Part shown: piece after piece, positions 8,879 to 17,727 of the stretch
How the letters are laid out: each line of letters begins with the position of its first letter
Position numbering within the stretch: the first letter of the stretch is position 1
From: Vannielia litorea
GTDB taxonomy: Bacteria > Pseudomonadota > Alphaproteobacteria > Rhodobacterales > Rhodobacteraceae
Reading direction: 5' to 3'
Assembly (NCBI RefSeq): GCF_018424695.1
Contig: NZ_QTNQ01000008.1
Location: 1-64,000 of the forward strand
Length of the DNA: 64,000 bases
Notes under the pieces: model-generated
Database searches by the model: none
The model's input: the letters and a program-made list of their open reading frames with translations, nothing else
Told to the model about the DNA's origin: nothing
Position numbers and translations under genes: made by a program

Positions 8879-9841
8879 ATGCCCCAGCTACCGGTCTGCG
8901 CAATTCTCGATGACTACCAGGAGGCGGCCCTTGCGGTGGCCGATTGGTCGGCCCTCGATGGCCGGGTGGAGCTGCGCCGTTTCGGCGAGCATCTGGGCGG
9001 CGAGACGGAGGTCGCCGAGGCTCTCGCGGGGGTGGAGATCGTGATTGCCATGCGCGAGCGCACGCCCTTTCCGCGCAGCCAGTTCGAGTGCCTCCCCGAT
9101 CTGAAACACCTCGTTACGACAGGCGCCCGCAATCGCAGCATCGACCTTGAGGCCGCCCGCGACCATGGCGTGACGGTCACTGGAACCCGCAATGCAGGCA
9201 ACCCGGCGGCCGAACTGGCCTGGGCGGGGATGCTCGCCGCGCTGCGCAACATTCCTGTCGAGGTGCAAAACTTCCGCGAGGCCGGACCCTGGCAGCAAGG
9301 CTTGGGCCGGTCGGCCGAGGGCAAGCGGCTGGGCATTCTGGGCCTTGGAAAGCTGGGAGCCAAATGCGCAAGCTTCGGGCAGGCTTTCGGCATGGAGGTG
9401 GCCGGATGGACCCGCACAGACCTGCCCGCGCGGGCCGAGGCGCTGGGCATCCTGCCGCTCGCGCTCGAAGACCTCTTTGCGACCTCTGATGTCGTGATGA
9501 TCCAGATGTCGCTAGTTCCGGAGACGCGCGGTTTTGTTTCGTCCGGGCTGCTGGCTCGGATGAAGCCTGATGCGCTTCTGGTCAACAGTTCACGCGGCCC
9601 GATTATTGACGAGGCGGCACTGATCGCCGCGCTGGAGGGAGGACGCATCGGCGGGGCGGTGCTTGACGTGTTCGACACCGAGCCGCTGCCAAGGGACCAT
9701 CCATTCCGCCGTCTGCCGAACGTTCTGGCGACGCCGCACATCGGCTATGTGACCGAGGAGAACTATCGGGTCTACTATGCCGATGCGGTAGAGAACGTGG
9801 TGGCATGGCTCGATGACGCGCCGGTTCGGGTGATGGGATGA
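8879..9841 (+). CDS. D-2-hydroxyacid dehydrogenase family protein
   Basis: A 320-residue NAD(P)-dependent oxidoreductase of the D-isomer-specific 2-hydroxyacid dehydrogenase family. It carries the nucleotide loop GILGLGKLGAKCASFGQAFG near residue 145, the catalytic Arg region LLVNSSRGPIIDEAAL near 225, the Glu segment VLDVFDTEPLP and the His segment VLATPHIGYVTEENY. These enzymes interconvert 2-oxo and D-2-hydroxy acids. The start MPQLPVCAILDDY was chosen because alignment to the family begins there; the preceding in-frame bases overlap the terminator. Its stop overlaps the start of the GntR gene (ATGA). Confidence 0.88.
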   Translation: MPQLPVCAILDDYQEAALAVADWSALDGRVELRRFGEHLGGETEVAEALAGVEIVIAMRERTPFPRSQFECLPDLKHLVTTGARNRSIDLEAARDHGVTVTGTRNAGNPAAELAWAGMLAALRNIPVEVQNFREAGPWQQGLGRSAEGKRLGILGLGKLGAKCASFGQAFGMEVAGWTRTDLPARAEALGILPLALEDLFATSDVVMIQMSLVPETRGFVSSGLLARMKPDALLVNSSRGPIIDEAALIAALEGGRIGGAVLDVFDTEPLPRDHPFRRLPNVLATPHIGYVTEENYRVYYADAVENVVAWLDDAPVRVMG

Positions 9842-10587
9842 GCGGAGTGTCCGCGACCGCGACCGCGCTGAAGAAGAGTGCCGTCTCCCGCTATCTGCAA
9901 CTCGCAGGCCATTTTCGGCGACGGATCGAAACCGGCGAATGGCCGGTGGGGCACCGGATTTCCACGGTGGTCGAACTCGCCGAAGAATGCGGCGTCGCCG
10001 GGATGACCGTGCGTCGCGCGCTCGACATTCTTGAGGGCGAGGGCCTGATCGAGCGGTTCAGGGCGAAGGGCACATTCGTGCGGGAGATGCCCAAAAAGGA
10101 TTTGTGGTGCGACATCCGAACCGACTGGGACGCGCTGCTCAATGCCCGCTATTCGAGCCATATCGACGTGCTCTCGAACGAGCTTGGCCCGGCCCCGCGC
10201 TTCCTCGCGTCCGAGAACTGGCCGGGCCGGCCTGCGCGGCAATACCGTCGGCTGCGGCGGCGCTACTGGCGGGAGGGCGCGCCCTTCATGCTGGCGGATG
10301 TCTATATTGACGAGACCGCCTTTCAGGCTCTGCCCGAGGGCAGCGCCGAGCGGCTGACGGCGCTGCGCATGGTTTCCGACCTGCCTGGGCGACCGATCGC
10401 CAATGCCCAGCAGGAGTTGACCATCCTCTCCGCCGATCTGACCCTGGCGAGCGAGCTTTCGGTGCCGCAGGGGGCGCCGATGGCCCGGATGGTGCGGTTG
10501 GCGGTGGATCAAGATGATATCCGCGTGCTGGTGGCCGACGGCATCTATCGCGGCGACAGCACCAAGCTGCGCCTCAAGCTGAAGTGA
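9838..10587 (+). CDS. GntR family transcriptional regulator with UTRA-type effector domain
   Basis: A 249-residue regulator. Residues ~14-80 form the GntR winged helix (YLQLAGHFRRRIETGEWPVG, then EECGVAGMTVRRALDILEGE and LIERFRAKGTFV). The remainder resembles a UTRA ligand-binding domain (GAPFMLADVYID, later VADGIYRGDSTKLRLKLK). It is a clear paralogue of the regulator at 15555-16310. Co-transcription with the dehydrogenase and the following hydrolase suggests local feedback control by a pathway intermediate. The palindromes near 5588 and 11426 are plausible targets, but this is inference. Confidence 0.9.
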   Translation: MSGVSATATALKKSAVSRYLQLAGHFRRRIETGEWPVGHRISTVVELAEECGVAGMTVRRALDILEGEGLIERFRAKGTFVREMPKKDLWCDIRTDWDALLNARYSSHIDVLSNELGPAPRFLASENWPGRPARQYRRLRRRYWREGAPFMLADVYIDETAFQALPEGSAERLTALRMVSDLPGRPIANAQQELTILSADLTLASELSVPQGAPMARMVRLAVDQDDIRVLVADGIYRGDSTKLRLKLK

Positions 10588-10605
10588 CCTGAGAGGAGAG
10601 AGCCG

Positions 10606-11415
10606 ATGAGCCCCGTTCCGGGAGAGAGAAAGACCGTTCGCAACGGCGAAACGGTGGTCGCCTATACAGTGCTGGGGCCCTCGGACGATGCCGCGCCAAC
10701 GCTGTGCCTGATCGCCTCCACCGGGCGCGGGCCGGCTGATTTCGCCCACCTGGCGGACAAACTCGCAGATGGCGGGCTGCGCGTGGTGCTGCCCTGGCCG
10801 CGTGGGGCGGGAGAGAGCGAGGGGCCGCTGGAGGGGATCACCTTCCACGATCTCGCCGCCGATGCCGCGGCCGCGCTGGAGGCGGAAGCGGGCCCGGGCG
10901 GGGCGGTGATTGTGGGCCATGCCTATGGTTGCTGGATCGCACGGACAGTTGCTCAGGACAGGCCCGACCTGGTGGACGGGATCATCCTGCTCGCGGCAGG
11001 CGGCGGTAAGTGGCCCGATGACCTGTCGAAGGCCATCGAGGTGGCGATGACGCCCGAGGCCCCAGAGGCCGACCGGATTGCAGCCCTGCAACGCGGTTTC
11101 TTCGCCGAGGGCCACGATCCGCGCCCCTGGCTTGAGGGCTGGCATGCCGAGCTGGTCGTGGCCCAGCGCGCCGCACGCGCTGCGACCGACCGTGACAGCT
11201 GGTGGCCAAGCGGCACCGCGCCGATTCTCGATATCGTGGGGCTGCAAGACCCGTTCCGCGCCCCCGAGGCGCGCGACTTTTACGAGAAGGAATTTGCCCC
11301 ACGGGTTGAGCTTGTCACCGTTGATGGAGCAAGCCATGCGCTGCCGGACGAGAAGCCAGACGAAGTGTCGGCGCGCATGTTGGGCTGGGTGAAAGCGCTA
11401 CTTCCCAGCAATTAG
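10606..11415 (+). CDS. Alpha/beta-hydrolase fold protein lacking the nucleophilic serine
   Basis: A 269-residue alpha/beta-hydrolase fold protein, 18 bp after the GntR gene with GAGAGGAGAGAG as ribosome site. The nucleophile elbow reads VGHAYGCW, so the expected serine is Ala106, while a plausible acid (GLQDPF, Asp215) and histidine (ASHALPDE, His244) remain. Without a nucleophile, ordinary ester hydrolysis is unlikely. The family has non-hydrolytic members that act by acid-base catalysis (lyases, cofactor-free oxygenases) and some non-enzymatic receptors. The reaction here is unknown; a retro-Claisen, lyase or binding role in the pathway is possible. Confidence 0.8.
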   Translation: MSPVPGERKTVRNGETVVAYTVLGPSDDAAPTLCLIASTGRGPADFAHLADKLADGGLRVVLPWPRGAGESEGPLEGITFHDLAADAAAALEAEAGPGGAVIVGHAYGCWIARTVAQDRPDLVDGIILLAAGGGKWPDDLSKAIEVAMTPEAPEADRIAALQRGFFAEGHDPRPWLEGWHAELVVAQRAARAATDRDSWWPSGTAPILDIVGLQDPFRAPEARDFYEKEFAPRVELVTVDGASHALPDEKPDEVSARMLGWVKALLPSN

Positions 11416-11425
11416 TTCTGCAAAA

Positions 11426-11443
11426 AAGCTATACATATAGCTT
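11426..11443. promoter_or_regulatory. Perfect 18-bp palindromic candidate operator
   Basis: AAGCTATACATATAGCTT has two exact 8-bp arms around a CA centre. It lies 73 bp upstream of the FadJ-like start and just after the hydrolase stop, in an AT-rich pocket. Size and symmetry fit a GntR- or TetR-type dimer site. The nearby GntR genes are the obvious candidate binders. Confidence 0.55.
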
Positions 11444-11516
11444 AAAATGTTTTATGTCGCTGTCGGGCCAATGCACGCAGCGCATCCGCCCGTGATCGCA
11501 CCGGAGGACCAGACCT

Positions 11517-13598
11517 GTGAACACCCGAACAGCCACCCCTTCGACCGGCAAAGTCGCCTTTCGGATGGAGGGAAGCATCGCCGTACTGGAGATTGACAAT
11601 CCTCCGGTCAACGCCGGTTCCCACGCAGTGCGGGAAGGCGTCGTCACCGGGATCGCGAAGGCAGGAGAGGCCGGGGCGGAGGGTGCGGTGCTGCTGGGCG
11701 CGGGCCGGAGCTTTATCGCCGGTTCCGATCTGCGCGAGTTCAACAAGGCGCTGGCTTGGCCCGAGTTGCCCGACGTGATCGCGACGATCGAAGCCGCGCC
11801 CTTCCCGGTTGTGGCAGCCCTGCATGGCGTGGCGCTCGGCGGCGGGCTTGAGCTGGCGCTGGGTTGTGACTATCGCATTGCAGCGCCCGGCACCATGGTC
11901 GGGCTGCCCGAGGTATCGCTAGGCATGATCCCCGGCGCCGGCGGCACCCAGCGCCTTCCGCGCCTGATCGGGCGCAGCAAGGCAATGGACCTGATCTGCC
12001 GCGCCGCCCGGATCCCGGCCAGCGAGGCGCTGCCGCTCGGGCTGGTGGATGCGCTCTGTGAAGGAGACCTGCTGGAAGGCGCCATCGCCTTCCTCGCGGC
12101 CGCGCCGCGCCCCAAGCGGCTGAGCCGTGCTCTGATGCCGCCGGAAGAGACGGACGAGGCGCTGGAGGCGGCAGCCGCAGCGGCGCTGAAGCGCGGCAAG
12201 GGGCGGCCCAATGTGGTCGAGGCGATACGGCTGGTCAGGGCCTCCACACAGGAGGCCGGGCCGGTGTTGGCCGACGAGCGCGAAACTTTCCAGAAACTCC
12301 GCAAAAGCCCCGAGGCTCACGCCCTCCGGTCGCTGTTTTTCGCCGAGCGCCGGGCCGGTTCGGTGGCCGGGATCGACCCGAAGTCGGCCCGCGCGGTCAG
12401 GCGTGTCGGCGTGGTCGGCGGTGGAACGATGGGGCAGGGGATTGCCCGGGCCTTCCTCGCCGCCGGTCTGCCGGTGGTGCTGATGGAACGCGACGGCGCG
12501 GCTCTCGAAACAGCGCTTGCGGGACTGCGCGCTGCGATCGAGGGGCAGGCCGGGAAAGGCCGGATCACAGAGGCTGAAGCCACCGCCCGTTCCGAGGCGC
12601 TGTCGGGCACGGTGGAAGCGGACGGGCTGGCCGGATGTGATTTGGTGATCGAGGCGGTGTTCGAGGACATGGCGGTGAAGAAGCAGGTTCTGGCACGGCT
12701 CGAAGCGGTTCTGCCGCCCGAAGCGATCATTGCCACCAATACCTCCTATCTCGACATCGACGAGATGGCTTCAGGCCTCGCCAACCCCGAGCGGGTACTG
12801 GGGCTGCATTTCTTCTCGCCCGCCGACATCATGAAGCTGCTCGAGGTGGTCCGCGCCGCGAAGACCGCGCCCGAGGTGCTCGCCACCGGGCTCAAGCTGG
12901 CCCGCAATCTGGGCAAGCAGCCGGTGGTGGCACGCGTTGCAGAGGGGTTCATCGGAAACCGGATCTATGCCGCCTACCGCCGCCGGGCCGAGTTGCTGGT
13001 GCTGGATGGCGCCCGCCCCGAGCAGGTTGATGCCGCAGTTACAGATTTCGGCTTTGCCATGGGCCCTTTCGCCGTGGCCGACATGTCGGGGCTCGATATC
13101 GCCTGGGCGATGCGCAAGCGGCAGGCTGCCACGCGTGACCCCGCGGCACGCTACGTGACCATTCCCGACCGGCTCTGCGAGGCCGGACGGCTAGGCCGTA
13201 AGACCGGGGCAGGGTGGTATGATTACGCCAGCGGCGCGGCGCAGCCCGACCCGGCGGTGGCGGCAATCATCGCCGAGGCGCGTGAGCGCGCCGGGATCAC
13301 CCCGCGCGACTTCACCGCAGAGGAGATCCAGCACCAGCTCATGGCGGCCATCGTCAACGAAGCGGCGCTGCTTCTGGAGGAGGGCGTGGCCGTGAGGGCG
13401 TCGGACGTTGATGTGGTGCTGGCCAACGGTTACGGATTTCCGCGCTGGCGCGGCGGGCCGCTGCACTGGGCCGCGCAGCAGGAGGCGGCGGCACTGGAGG
13501 CCGACCTGAACGAACTGGCCCGCGATGTGGGCCATGGTCACAGGGCCGGGCCGGTGGCCCGTGTGTTGGCCGAACTTGACACCGGAAACGAGAGCTGA
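11517..13598 (+). CDS. Bifunctional enoyl-CoA hydratase / 3-hydroxyacyl-CoA dehydrogenase (FadJ-like)
   Basis: A 693-residue fusion for two consecutive beta-oxidation steps. Residues ~20-200 are a crotonase domain with both catalytic glutamates in place ([11 protein letters not shown] and [16 protein letters not shown]). Residues ~295-580 form the NAD-dependent dehydrogenase ([20 protein letters not shown], then [16 protein letters not shown] carrying the catalytic His and Glu), followed by two C-terminal dehydrogenase repeats ([41 protein letters not shown]). The start is GTG after GGAGGACC. It heads a transcript with the thiolase and GST, behind the palindrome at 11426-11443. Confidence 0.93.
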   Translation: MNTRTATPSTGKVAFRMEGSIAVLEIDNPPVNAGSHAVREGVVTGIAKAGEAGAEGAVLLGAGRSFIAGSDLREFNKALAWPELPDVIATIEAAPFPVVAALHGVALGGGLELALGCDYRIAAPGTMVGLPEVSLGMIPGAGGTQRLPRLIGRSKAMDLICRAARIPASEALPLGLVDALCEGDLLEGAIAFLAAAPRPKRLSRALMPPEETDEALEAAAAAALKRGKGRPNVVEAIRLVRASTQEAGPVLADERETFQKLRKSPEAHALRSLFFAERRAGSVAGIDPKSARAVRRVGVVGGGTMGQGIARAFLAAGLPVVLMERDGAALETALAGLRAAIEGQAGKGRITEAEATARSEALSGTVEADGLAGCDLVIEAVFEDMAVKKQVLARLEAVLPPEAIIATNTSYLDIDEMASGLANPERVLGLHFFSPADIMKLLEVVRAAKTAPEVLATGLKLARNLGKQPVVARVAEGFIGNRIYAAYRRRAELLVLDGARPEQVDAAVTDFGFAMGPFAVADMSGLDIAWAMRKRQAATRDPAARYVTIPDRLCEAGRLGRKTGAGWYDYASGAAQPDPAVAAIIAEARERAGITPRDFTAEEIQHQLMAAIVNEAALLLEEGVAVRASDVDVVLANGYGFPRWRGGPLHWAAQQEAAALEADLNELARDVGHGHRAGPVARVLAELDTGNES

Positions 13599-13601
13599 GT
13601 C

Positions 13602-14804
13602 ATGGAAAACGTCTTTATCTGCGATTATGTCCGCACCCCCATCGGCCGCTATGGCGGATCGCTTTCCTCGGTGCGGGCGGATGACCTCGGCGGCCTGCCG
13701 CTGAAAGCGCTCATCGCCCGGCATGAGAGGCTCGACTGGGAGGCGGTCGTCGATGTGATCTACGGTTGCGCCAACCAGGCAGGCGAAGACAACCGCTCGG
13801 TCGCCCGCATGTCGTTGCTGTTGGCCGGGCTGCCCGAGACGGTCTCAGGCACCACGATGAACCGGCTCTGCGGCTCGGGGATGGACGCGGTGCTGGCTGC
13901 CTGGCGCCGCCTTGCGGTTGGCGAGGGCGACCTTGCGATTGCCGGCGGAGTCGAAAGCATGAGCCGGGCGCCCTTTGTCATGCCCAAGGCCACTACAGCC
14001 TTCTCGCGCGAGAGCAGCGTGGAGGACACCACCATCGGCTGGCGCTTCATCAACAAGAAAATGCAGGCGATGTATGGCACAGACTCGATGCCGGAGACGG
14101 CAGAGAACGTGGCCGAGGATTTCGGGATCAGCCGCGAGCACCAGGACGCCTTTGCCCTGCGCTCGCAGGAGCGGGCTGCGGCGGCCATCGCCTCTGGCGT
14201 GCTGGCCGAGGAGATCATTCCGGTCGAGATCCCACAGCGCAAGGGCGACCCGCTGCTGTTCGACACCGACGAGCACCCGCGTGCCACTTCGCTAGAGAAG
14301 CTGGCATCCCTGAAGGCGCCGTTCCGGGCGGGTGGCTCAGTGACGGCGGGCAATGCCTCGGGCGTGAACGATGGCGCGGCGGCGTTGATCCTCGCCACCG
14401 AGGCTGGAGTCGCTCGCCACGGGCTGACACCGCTCGCGCGCATCACCGGCGGCGCGACGGCGGGCGTGGCACCGCGGGTGATGGGCATTGGCCCGGCCCC
14501 GGCGACCGAGAAGCTTTGCGCCCAGCAAGGGCTGGCCCCTAGCGATTTCGACGTGATCGAGCTGAACGAGGCCTTCGCCAGTCAGGCGCTGGCGGTGCTG
14601 CGCCGTCTTGGCCTCTCCGACGACGCGGCCCATGTGAACCCTAACGGCGGGGCCATCGCGCTCGGCCACCCGCTCGGCATGTCGGGCGCGCGGATCACCG
14701 GCACAGCGGCACGGGCGCTGGCCCGTGGTGCAGGCAAGCGGGCCCTGGCCACCATGTGCATCGGCGTGGGGCAGGGCATCGCAATTTCGCTTGAGGCCGT
14801 ATGA
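13602..14804 (+). CDS. Acetyl-CoA acetyltransferase family thiolase, PcaF/PaaJ-like
   Basis: A 400-residue degradative thiolase, 3 bp after the FadJ-like gene. The acyl-accepting Cys90 lies in MNRLCGSGMDAV, the His in NPNGGAIALGHPLGMSGAR, and the second Cys in TMCIGVGQGIA. The stretch YGCANQAGEDNRSVARM near residue 54 is typical of 3-oxoadipyl-CoA thiolases (PcaF, PaaJ) rather than biosynthetic PhaA enzymes. That hints that a dicarboxylic 3-oxoacyl-CoA is cleaved to acetyl-CoA plus a shorter, perhaps dicarboxylic, CoA ester. The substrate inference is moderate; the enzyme class is secure. Confidence 0.92.
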   Translation: MENVFICDYVRTPIGRYGGSLSSVRADDLGGLPLKALIARHERLDWEAVVDVIYGCANQAGEDNRSVARMSLLLAGLPETVSGTTMNRLCGSGMDAVLAAWRRLAVGEGDLAIAGGVESMSRAPFVMPKATTAFSRESSVEDTTIGWRFINKKMQAMYGTDSMPETAENVAEDFGISREHQDAFALRSQERAAAAIASGVLAEEIIPVEIPQRKGDPLLFDTDEHPRATSLEKLASLKAPFRAGGSVTAGNASGVNDGAAALILATEAGVARHGLTPLARITGGATAGVAPRVMGIGPAPATEKLCAQQGLAPSDFDVIELNEAFASQALAVLRRLGLSDDAAHVNPNGGAIALGHPLGMSGARITGTAARALARGAGKRALATMCIGVGQGIAISLEAV

Positions 14805-14815
14805 TGGAGAAGACC

Positions 14816-15472
14816 ATGAAATTGCACTGGTCTCCGCGCTCTCCCTTCGTTCGCAAGGTGATGATCGTGCTGCATGAAACCGGTCTCTTGGATCAGGTCG
14901 AGTTGAGCCGCAACGTGGTTGCCGTGCAGATGCCCACGCCCGCCGAGGTGCTGGCCGACAACCCTCTCGGCAAGATCCCGGCGCTGGTCACCGAAGATGG
15001 CCGCCGGCTGATCGACAGCCGGGTGATCTGCGAGTACCTCGACCTGCATGCGGGCACCGGGTTGTTCCCGGCAGAGCAACGCCTGCGGGTCGCGCATCTG
15101 AACTGGCAGGCCCTGGCCGACGGGATGTGTGACGTGCTTCTGATCTGGCGCACCGAACTCAGCCGCGAGACCGGCCCCTGGCAGGCTGTGGTCGATGGAT
15201 GGCGGGTGAAGGTGGGGGCGGCCATGGCGCGGCTGGAGGCGGAAGCGCCTGAGATCGGTAAGGCGCCTTTTGGCATCGGGCATGTCGCCCTCGCGGCCGC
15301 GCTGGGCCAGATGGACTTCCGCTGGCCGGATTGCAGCTGGCGCGATCACTTCCCGCAGCTCACCGCCCTGGAAGCCCGGCTGGCGGCGCGCGCTTCGATC
15401 GCCGAGACGGCGGTGGAAGATGACCAGGGCAGCGACTCTGGCGCCCTGACCAAAGGGCATCTGGCATTCTGA
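14816..15472 (+). CDS. Glutathione S-transferase family protein
   Basis: A 218-residue GST-like protein. The N-terminal thioredoxin-fold half begins MKLHWSPRSPFVRKVMIVLHE, with the Ser-Pro-x-x-Arg-Lys pattern of the glutathione site and IDSRVICEYLD near residue 65 for the gamma-glutamyl contact. A helical C-terminal half follows. The ATG at 14816 is preferred because GGAG lies 7 bases upstream; ATG codons at 14801 and 14804 overlap the thiolase stop. It may detoxify a reactive intermediate or act as an isomerase in the pathway, but no specific role can be read. Confidence 0.82.
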   Translation: MKLHWSPRSPFVRKVMIVLHETGLLDQVELSRNVVAVQMPTPAEVLADNPLGKIPALVTEDGRRLIDSRVICEYLDLHAGTGLFPAEQRLRVAHLNWQALADGMCDVLLIWRTELSRETGPWQAVVDGWRVKVGAAMARLEAEAPEIGKAPFGIGHVALAAALGQMDFRWPDCSWRDHFPQLTALEARLAARASIAETAVEDDQGSDSGALTKGHLAF

Positions 15473-15554
15473 GTATGATGCAAAAGACTAGGTTTTCTGA
15501 TTGATTGCGCTACCATGCGCCGCTACCCTGAGCCTGCAATGGCAGGCAGGGTGT

Positions 15555-16310
15555 ATGATGCAAGGTACGAAATCAGAGAACGCAACGGTCAAGGCGCTGC
15601 AAAAGAGCAACGTGGCGCGCTACATCCAGCTCGCCAGCCTGTTCCGGCAGAGGATCGAGAACGGCGAGTGGGAAGTGGGCGCCAAGATTCCCACGGTGAA
15701 GGAACTGGCCGACCAGTGCGGCGTGGCGACCATGACGATCCGCCAGTCGCTCGACATTCTCGAGAAGGAAGGGTTGATCGAGCGCTATCGCGCCAAAGGC
15801 ACCTTCGTACTGGAACGCCCGCGCCGCGACCTCTGGTGCGAGGTCAAGACCGACTGGTCCGGCCTGCTGATCGCCCGGGACAACGCGGTGATCGAGATCC
15901 GCGGCGACGAGCGGGGCGTTCCGCTGCCTCGCGGCGAGGACTACATCGGCACACCGGCACCGGCCTACCGCCACCTCAAGCGTCGGCACAGTCGCGACGG
16001 CTCCGCCTTTCTTCTGGCGGATGTCTACGTAGACGAGCGGATCTGCCCTCTGATTCCGGAAGAGGCCTATACTGCCGTGACGGCGATGCGACTGGTGAGC
16101 GACCTGCCGGGACAGGTGGTCACCGATGCCAACCAGGTGGTGACCATTGGCTCAGCCGACCTTGAAACCTCTGCCGAGTTGAACATCTCGATCGGCGATC
16201 CCGTGGCCAAGGTCCGCCGCATGGCGGTGAACCAGCATGGCGACGTGATACTTCTTGCCAACGGCATATACCGCGGCGACATGATGAAGATCGAGGTGAA
16301 GCTGCGGTAG
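15555..16310 (+). CDS. GntR family transcriptional regulator, second paralogue
   Basis: A 251-residue GntR/UTRA regulator, visibly homologous over its full length to the one at 9838 (shared ARYIQLA/SRYLQLA, CGVATMTIRQSLDILEKEG, LIERYRAKGTFV, DLWCEVKTDW, FLLADVYVDE, ANGIYRGDM). Its effector domain diverges more than its winged helix, suggesting different inducers but related DNA sites. The start is placed at one of two adjacent ATGs (15555/15558) just before the conserved KSENATVKALQKSNVARY. It stands alone between the GST gene and the convergent minus-strand operon. Confidence 0.88.
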   Translation: MMQGTKSENATVKALQKSNVARYIQLASLFRQRIENGEWEVGAKIPTVKELADQCGVATMTIRQSLDILEKEGLIERYRAKGTFVLERPRRDLWCEVKTDWSGLLIARDNAVIEIRGDERGVPLPRGEDYIGTPAPAYRHLKRRHSRDGSAFLLADVYVDERICPLIPEEAYTAVTAMRLVSDLPGQVVTDANQVVTIGSADLETSAELNISIGDPVAKVRRMAVNQHGDVILLANGIYRGDMMKIEVKLR

Positions 16311-16334
16311 GGCGGCGCCTCATCCGCCCTGAAC

Positions 16335-17102
16335 TCAACCCTTGAACACCGGCGCGCGTTTCTCGCGGAAGGCGGCCATGGCCTCGGCGGTGTCTTCCGA
16401 GGTGGAGAGTGCCTTGGTTTGACCCTGTTCGAAGCGGTAGCCCTCGTAGATCGATACTCCCTCAGTCATCTGGAAGCTCTTCTTCGCCGCTCGCACGGCG
16501 GAGGGGCTGGCCTTGGCGATGTCGGCGGCCAGGGCCTGGGCCGTGGACAGCAGTTCTTCGGGGGCCACGCAGGCCGAGGCCACGTTCATCCGCAGCAGCT
16601 CGGGGCCGTAGACACGACGGGCGGTGTAGATCATCATCCGCGCGTCGCTCTCGCCGAAGTGGCGGCGGACATGGGCCACCCCGCCCGCGAGGCCGACCAT
16701 CACCTCGGTCATCTGCAAGAAGCCCTTCTCCGAGGTTACGATGATGTCGCAGCACAGAGCAGTGACGCAGCCCGCGCCGATAGCGGCGCCGTTGACGGCG
16801 GCGATGATCGGCTTGGGGCATTCCAGCAGGCAGTCGAAGCTGGCCCGCACCCGGCGGTTGTGGGCGGTATAATGGCCCGGATCCTGGGTCGGGCGCTCCG
16901 ATAGGTCTGCCCCTGCAGAAAACGCCTTGCCCTCGCCGGTGAGCACGATGGCCCGCACGTCCGTGCGGTCTCCCAGCGCATCGATCACTTCGGCGATCTC
17001 CTCGCGGAAGCGGTTGTTCTGGGCGTTAACCGGCGGGCGGTTGATGGTGACGGTGGCCACGAAGTCGGCCACCTCCAGCGTGAGGGTCTCGTAATCGCTC
17101 AT
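16335..17102 (-). CDS. Enoyl-CoA hydratase family protein
   Basis: A 255-residue crotonase-fold protein, last gene of the minus-strand operon that starts at the TAXI receptor. The oxyanion segments are GKAFSAGADLSE and NGAAIGAGCVTALCCD. The first hydratase glutamate is replaced by Val (GAGCVTAL), while the second appears retained in LQMTEVMVGLAGG. Single-glutamate crotonases include dehydratases, isomerases and hydrolases as well as weak hydratases, so the exact reaction is open. It follows the flavin-reductase-like gene by 19 bp. Confidence 0.85.
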   Translation of the reverse strand: MSDYETLTLEVADFVATVTINRPPVNAQNNRFREEIAEVIDALGDRTDVRAIVLTGEGKAFSAGADLSERPTQDPGHYTAHNRRVRASFDCLLECPKPIIAAVNGAAIGAGCVTALCCDIIVTSEKGFLQMTEVMVGLAGGVAHVRRHFGESDARMMIYTARRVYGPELLRMNVASACVAPEELLSTAQALAADIAKASPSAVRAAKKSFQMTEGVSIYEGYRFEQGQTKALSTSEDTAEAMAAFREKRAPVFKG

Positions 17103-17121
17103 CTATGTGTCTCTCCGGTCG

Positions 17122-17727
17122 TCAGTCCGCCAACGGACGCAGCATCTCGAAGCTGCGCGGCGGAACGGTGTATTCACGATAGCCCATGCGGCCCAGCGGC
17201 TTCAGCTCTTCCACGTCCACCAGCCCGTCCTTCAGCACGCGCTCGTCGATATGGATGCCCACCACCTCGCCGATGGCGATGCGGTTGGTGTTGGGCAGCC
17301 CGCTGGAGGGGGTGAGGGTGATCACCTGGGCGAGCTTGCATTCCACCGCCACAGGGCTCTCGGCCACCCGCATCACCGGGATATTCTTGCAAGGCACAGA
17401 GGTGAGGCCGGAAGCGGCGAACTCGTCGACCTCGGGCGGGTAGCTGGCGGATGACTGGTTCATCTGCTCGCGCAGCTCGAAGGTGGCGAGGTTGCAGCAA
17501 AAGTAGCCGGTCGCCTCGGCATTGGTCACGCTGTCCTTGGCGCTGTCGGATGAGAACATCACATGTGGCGGGGTCGATGCGACCGAGTTGAAGCAGCTGT
17601 AGGGGGCGAGGTTGGGGGTGCCATCGGCCGAGACGGTGGAGATCCAGCCGATCGGACGCGGCACGATAAGGGCGAGCCAGGGGTTGTGCGGCAACCCGTG
17701 GCCTTCGGTGCGCGGGTCGTAGAACAT
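17122..17727 (-). CDS. Flavin reductase-like (FMN-binding split barrel) protein
   Basis: A 201-residue protein of the flavin reductase-like family. Diagnostic stretches are PRPIGWISTVSADGTPNLAPYS and FNSVASTPPHVMFSSDSAKD for FMN contacts, then TGYFCCNLATFELREQMNQS. Relatives either supply reduced FMN to two-component monooxygenases or bind FMN or heme in other roles. No partner monooxygenase lies in this operon; the nitronate monooxygenase-like protein at 4230 is the only nearby flavoenzyme. Its start abuts the end of the preceding gene, indicating co-transcription. Confidence 0.82.
   Translation of the reverse strand: MFYDPRTEGHGLPHNPWLALIVPRPIGWISTVSADGTPNLAPYSCFNSVASTPPHVMFSSDSAKDSVTNAEATGYFCCNLATFELREQMNQSSASYPPEVDEFAASGLTSVPCKNIPVMRVAESPVAVECKLAQVITLTPSSGLPNTNRIAIGEVVGIHIDERVLKDGLVDVEELKPLGRMGYREYTVPPRSFEMLRPLAD

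Noticed and set aside
5588-11443. The 5588 and 11426 repeats as copies of one mobile element
   Set aside because: Similarity is limited to the operator-sized core with no shared flanks.
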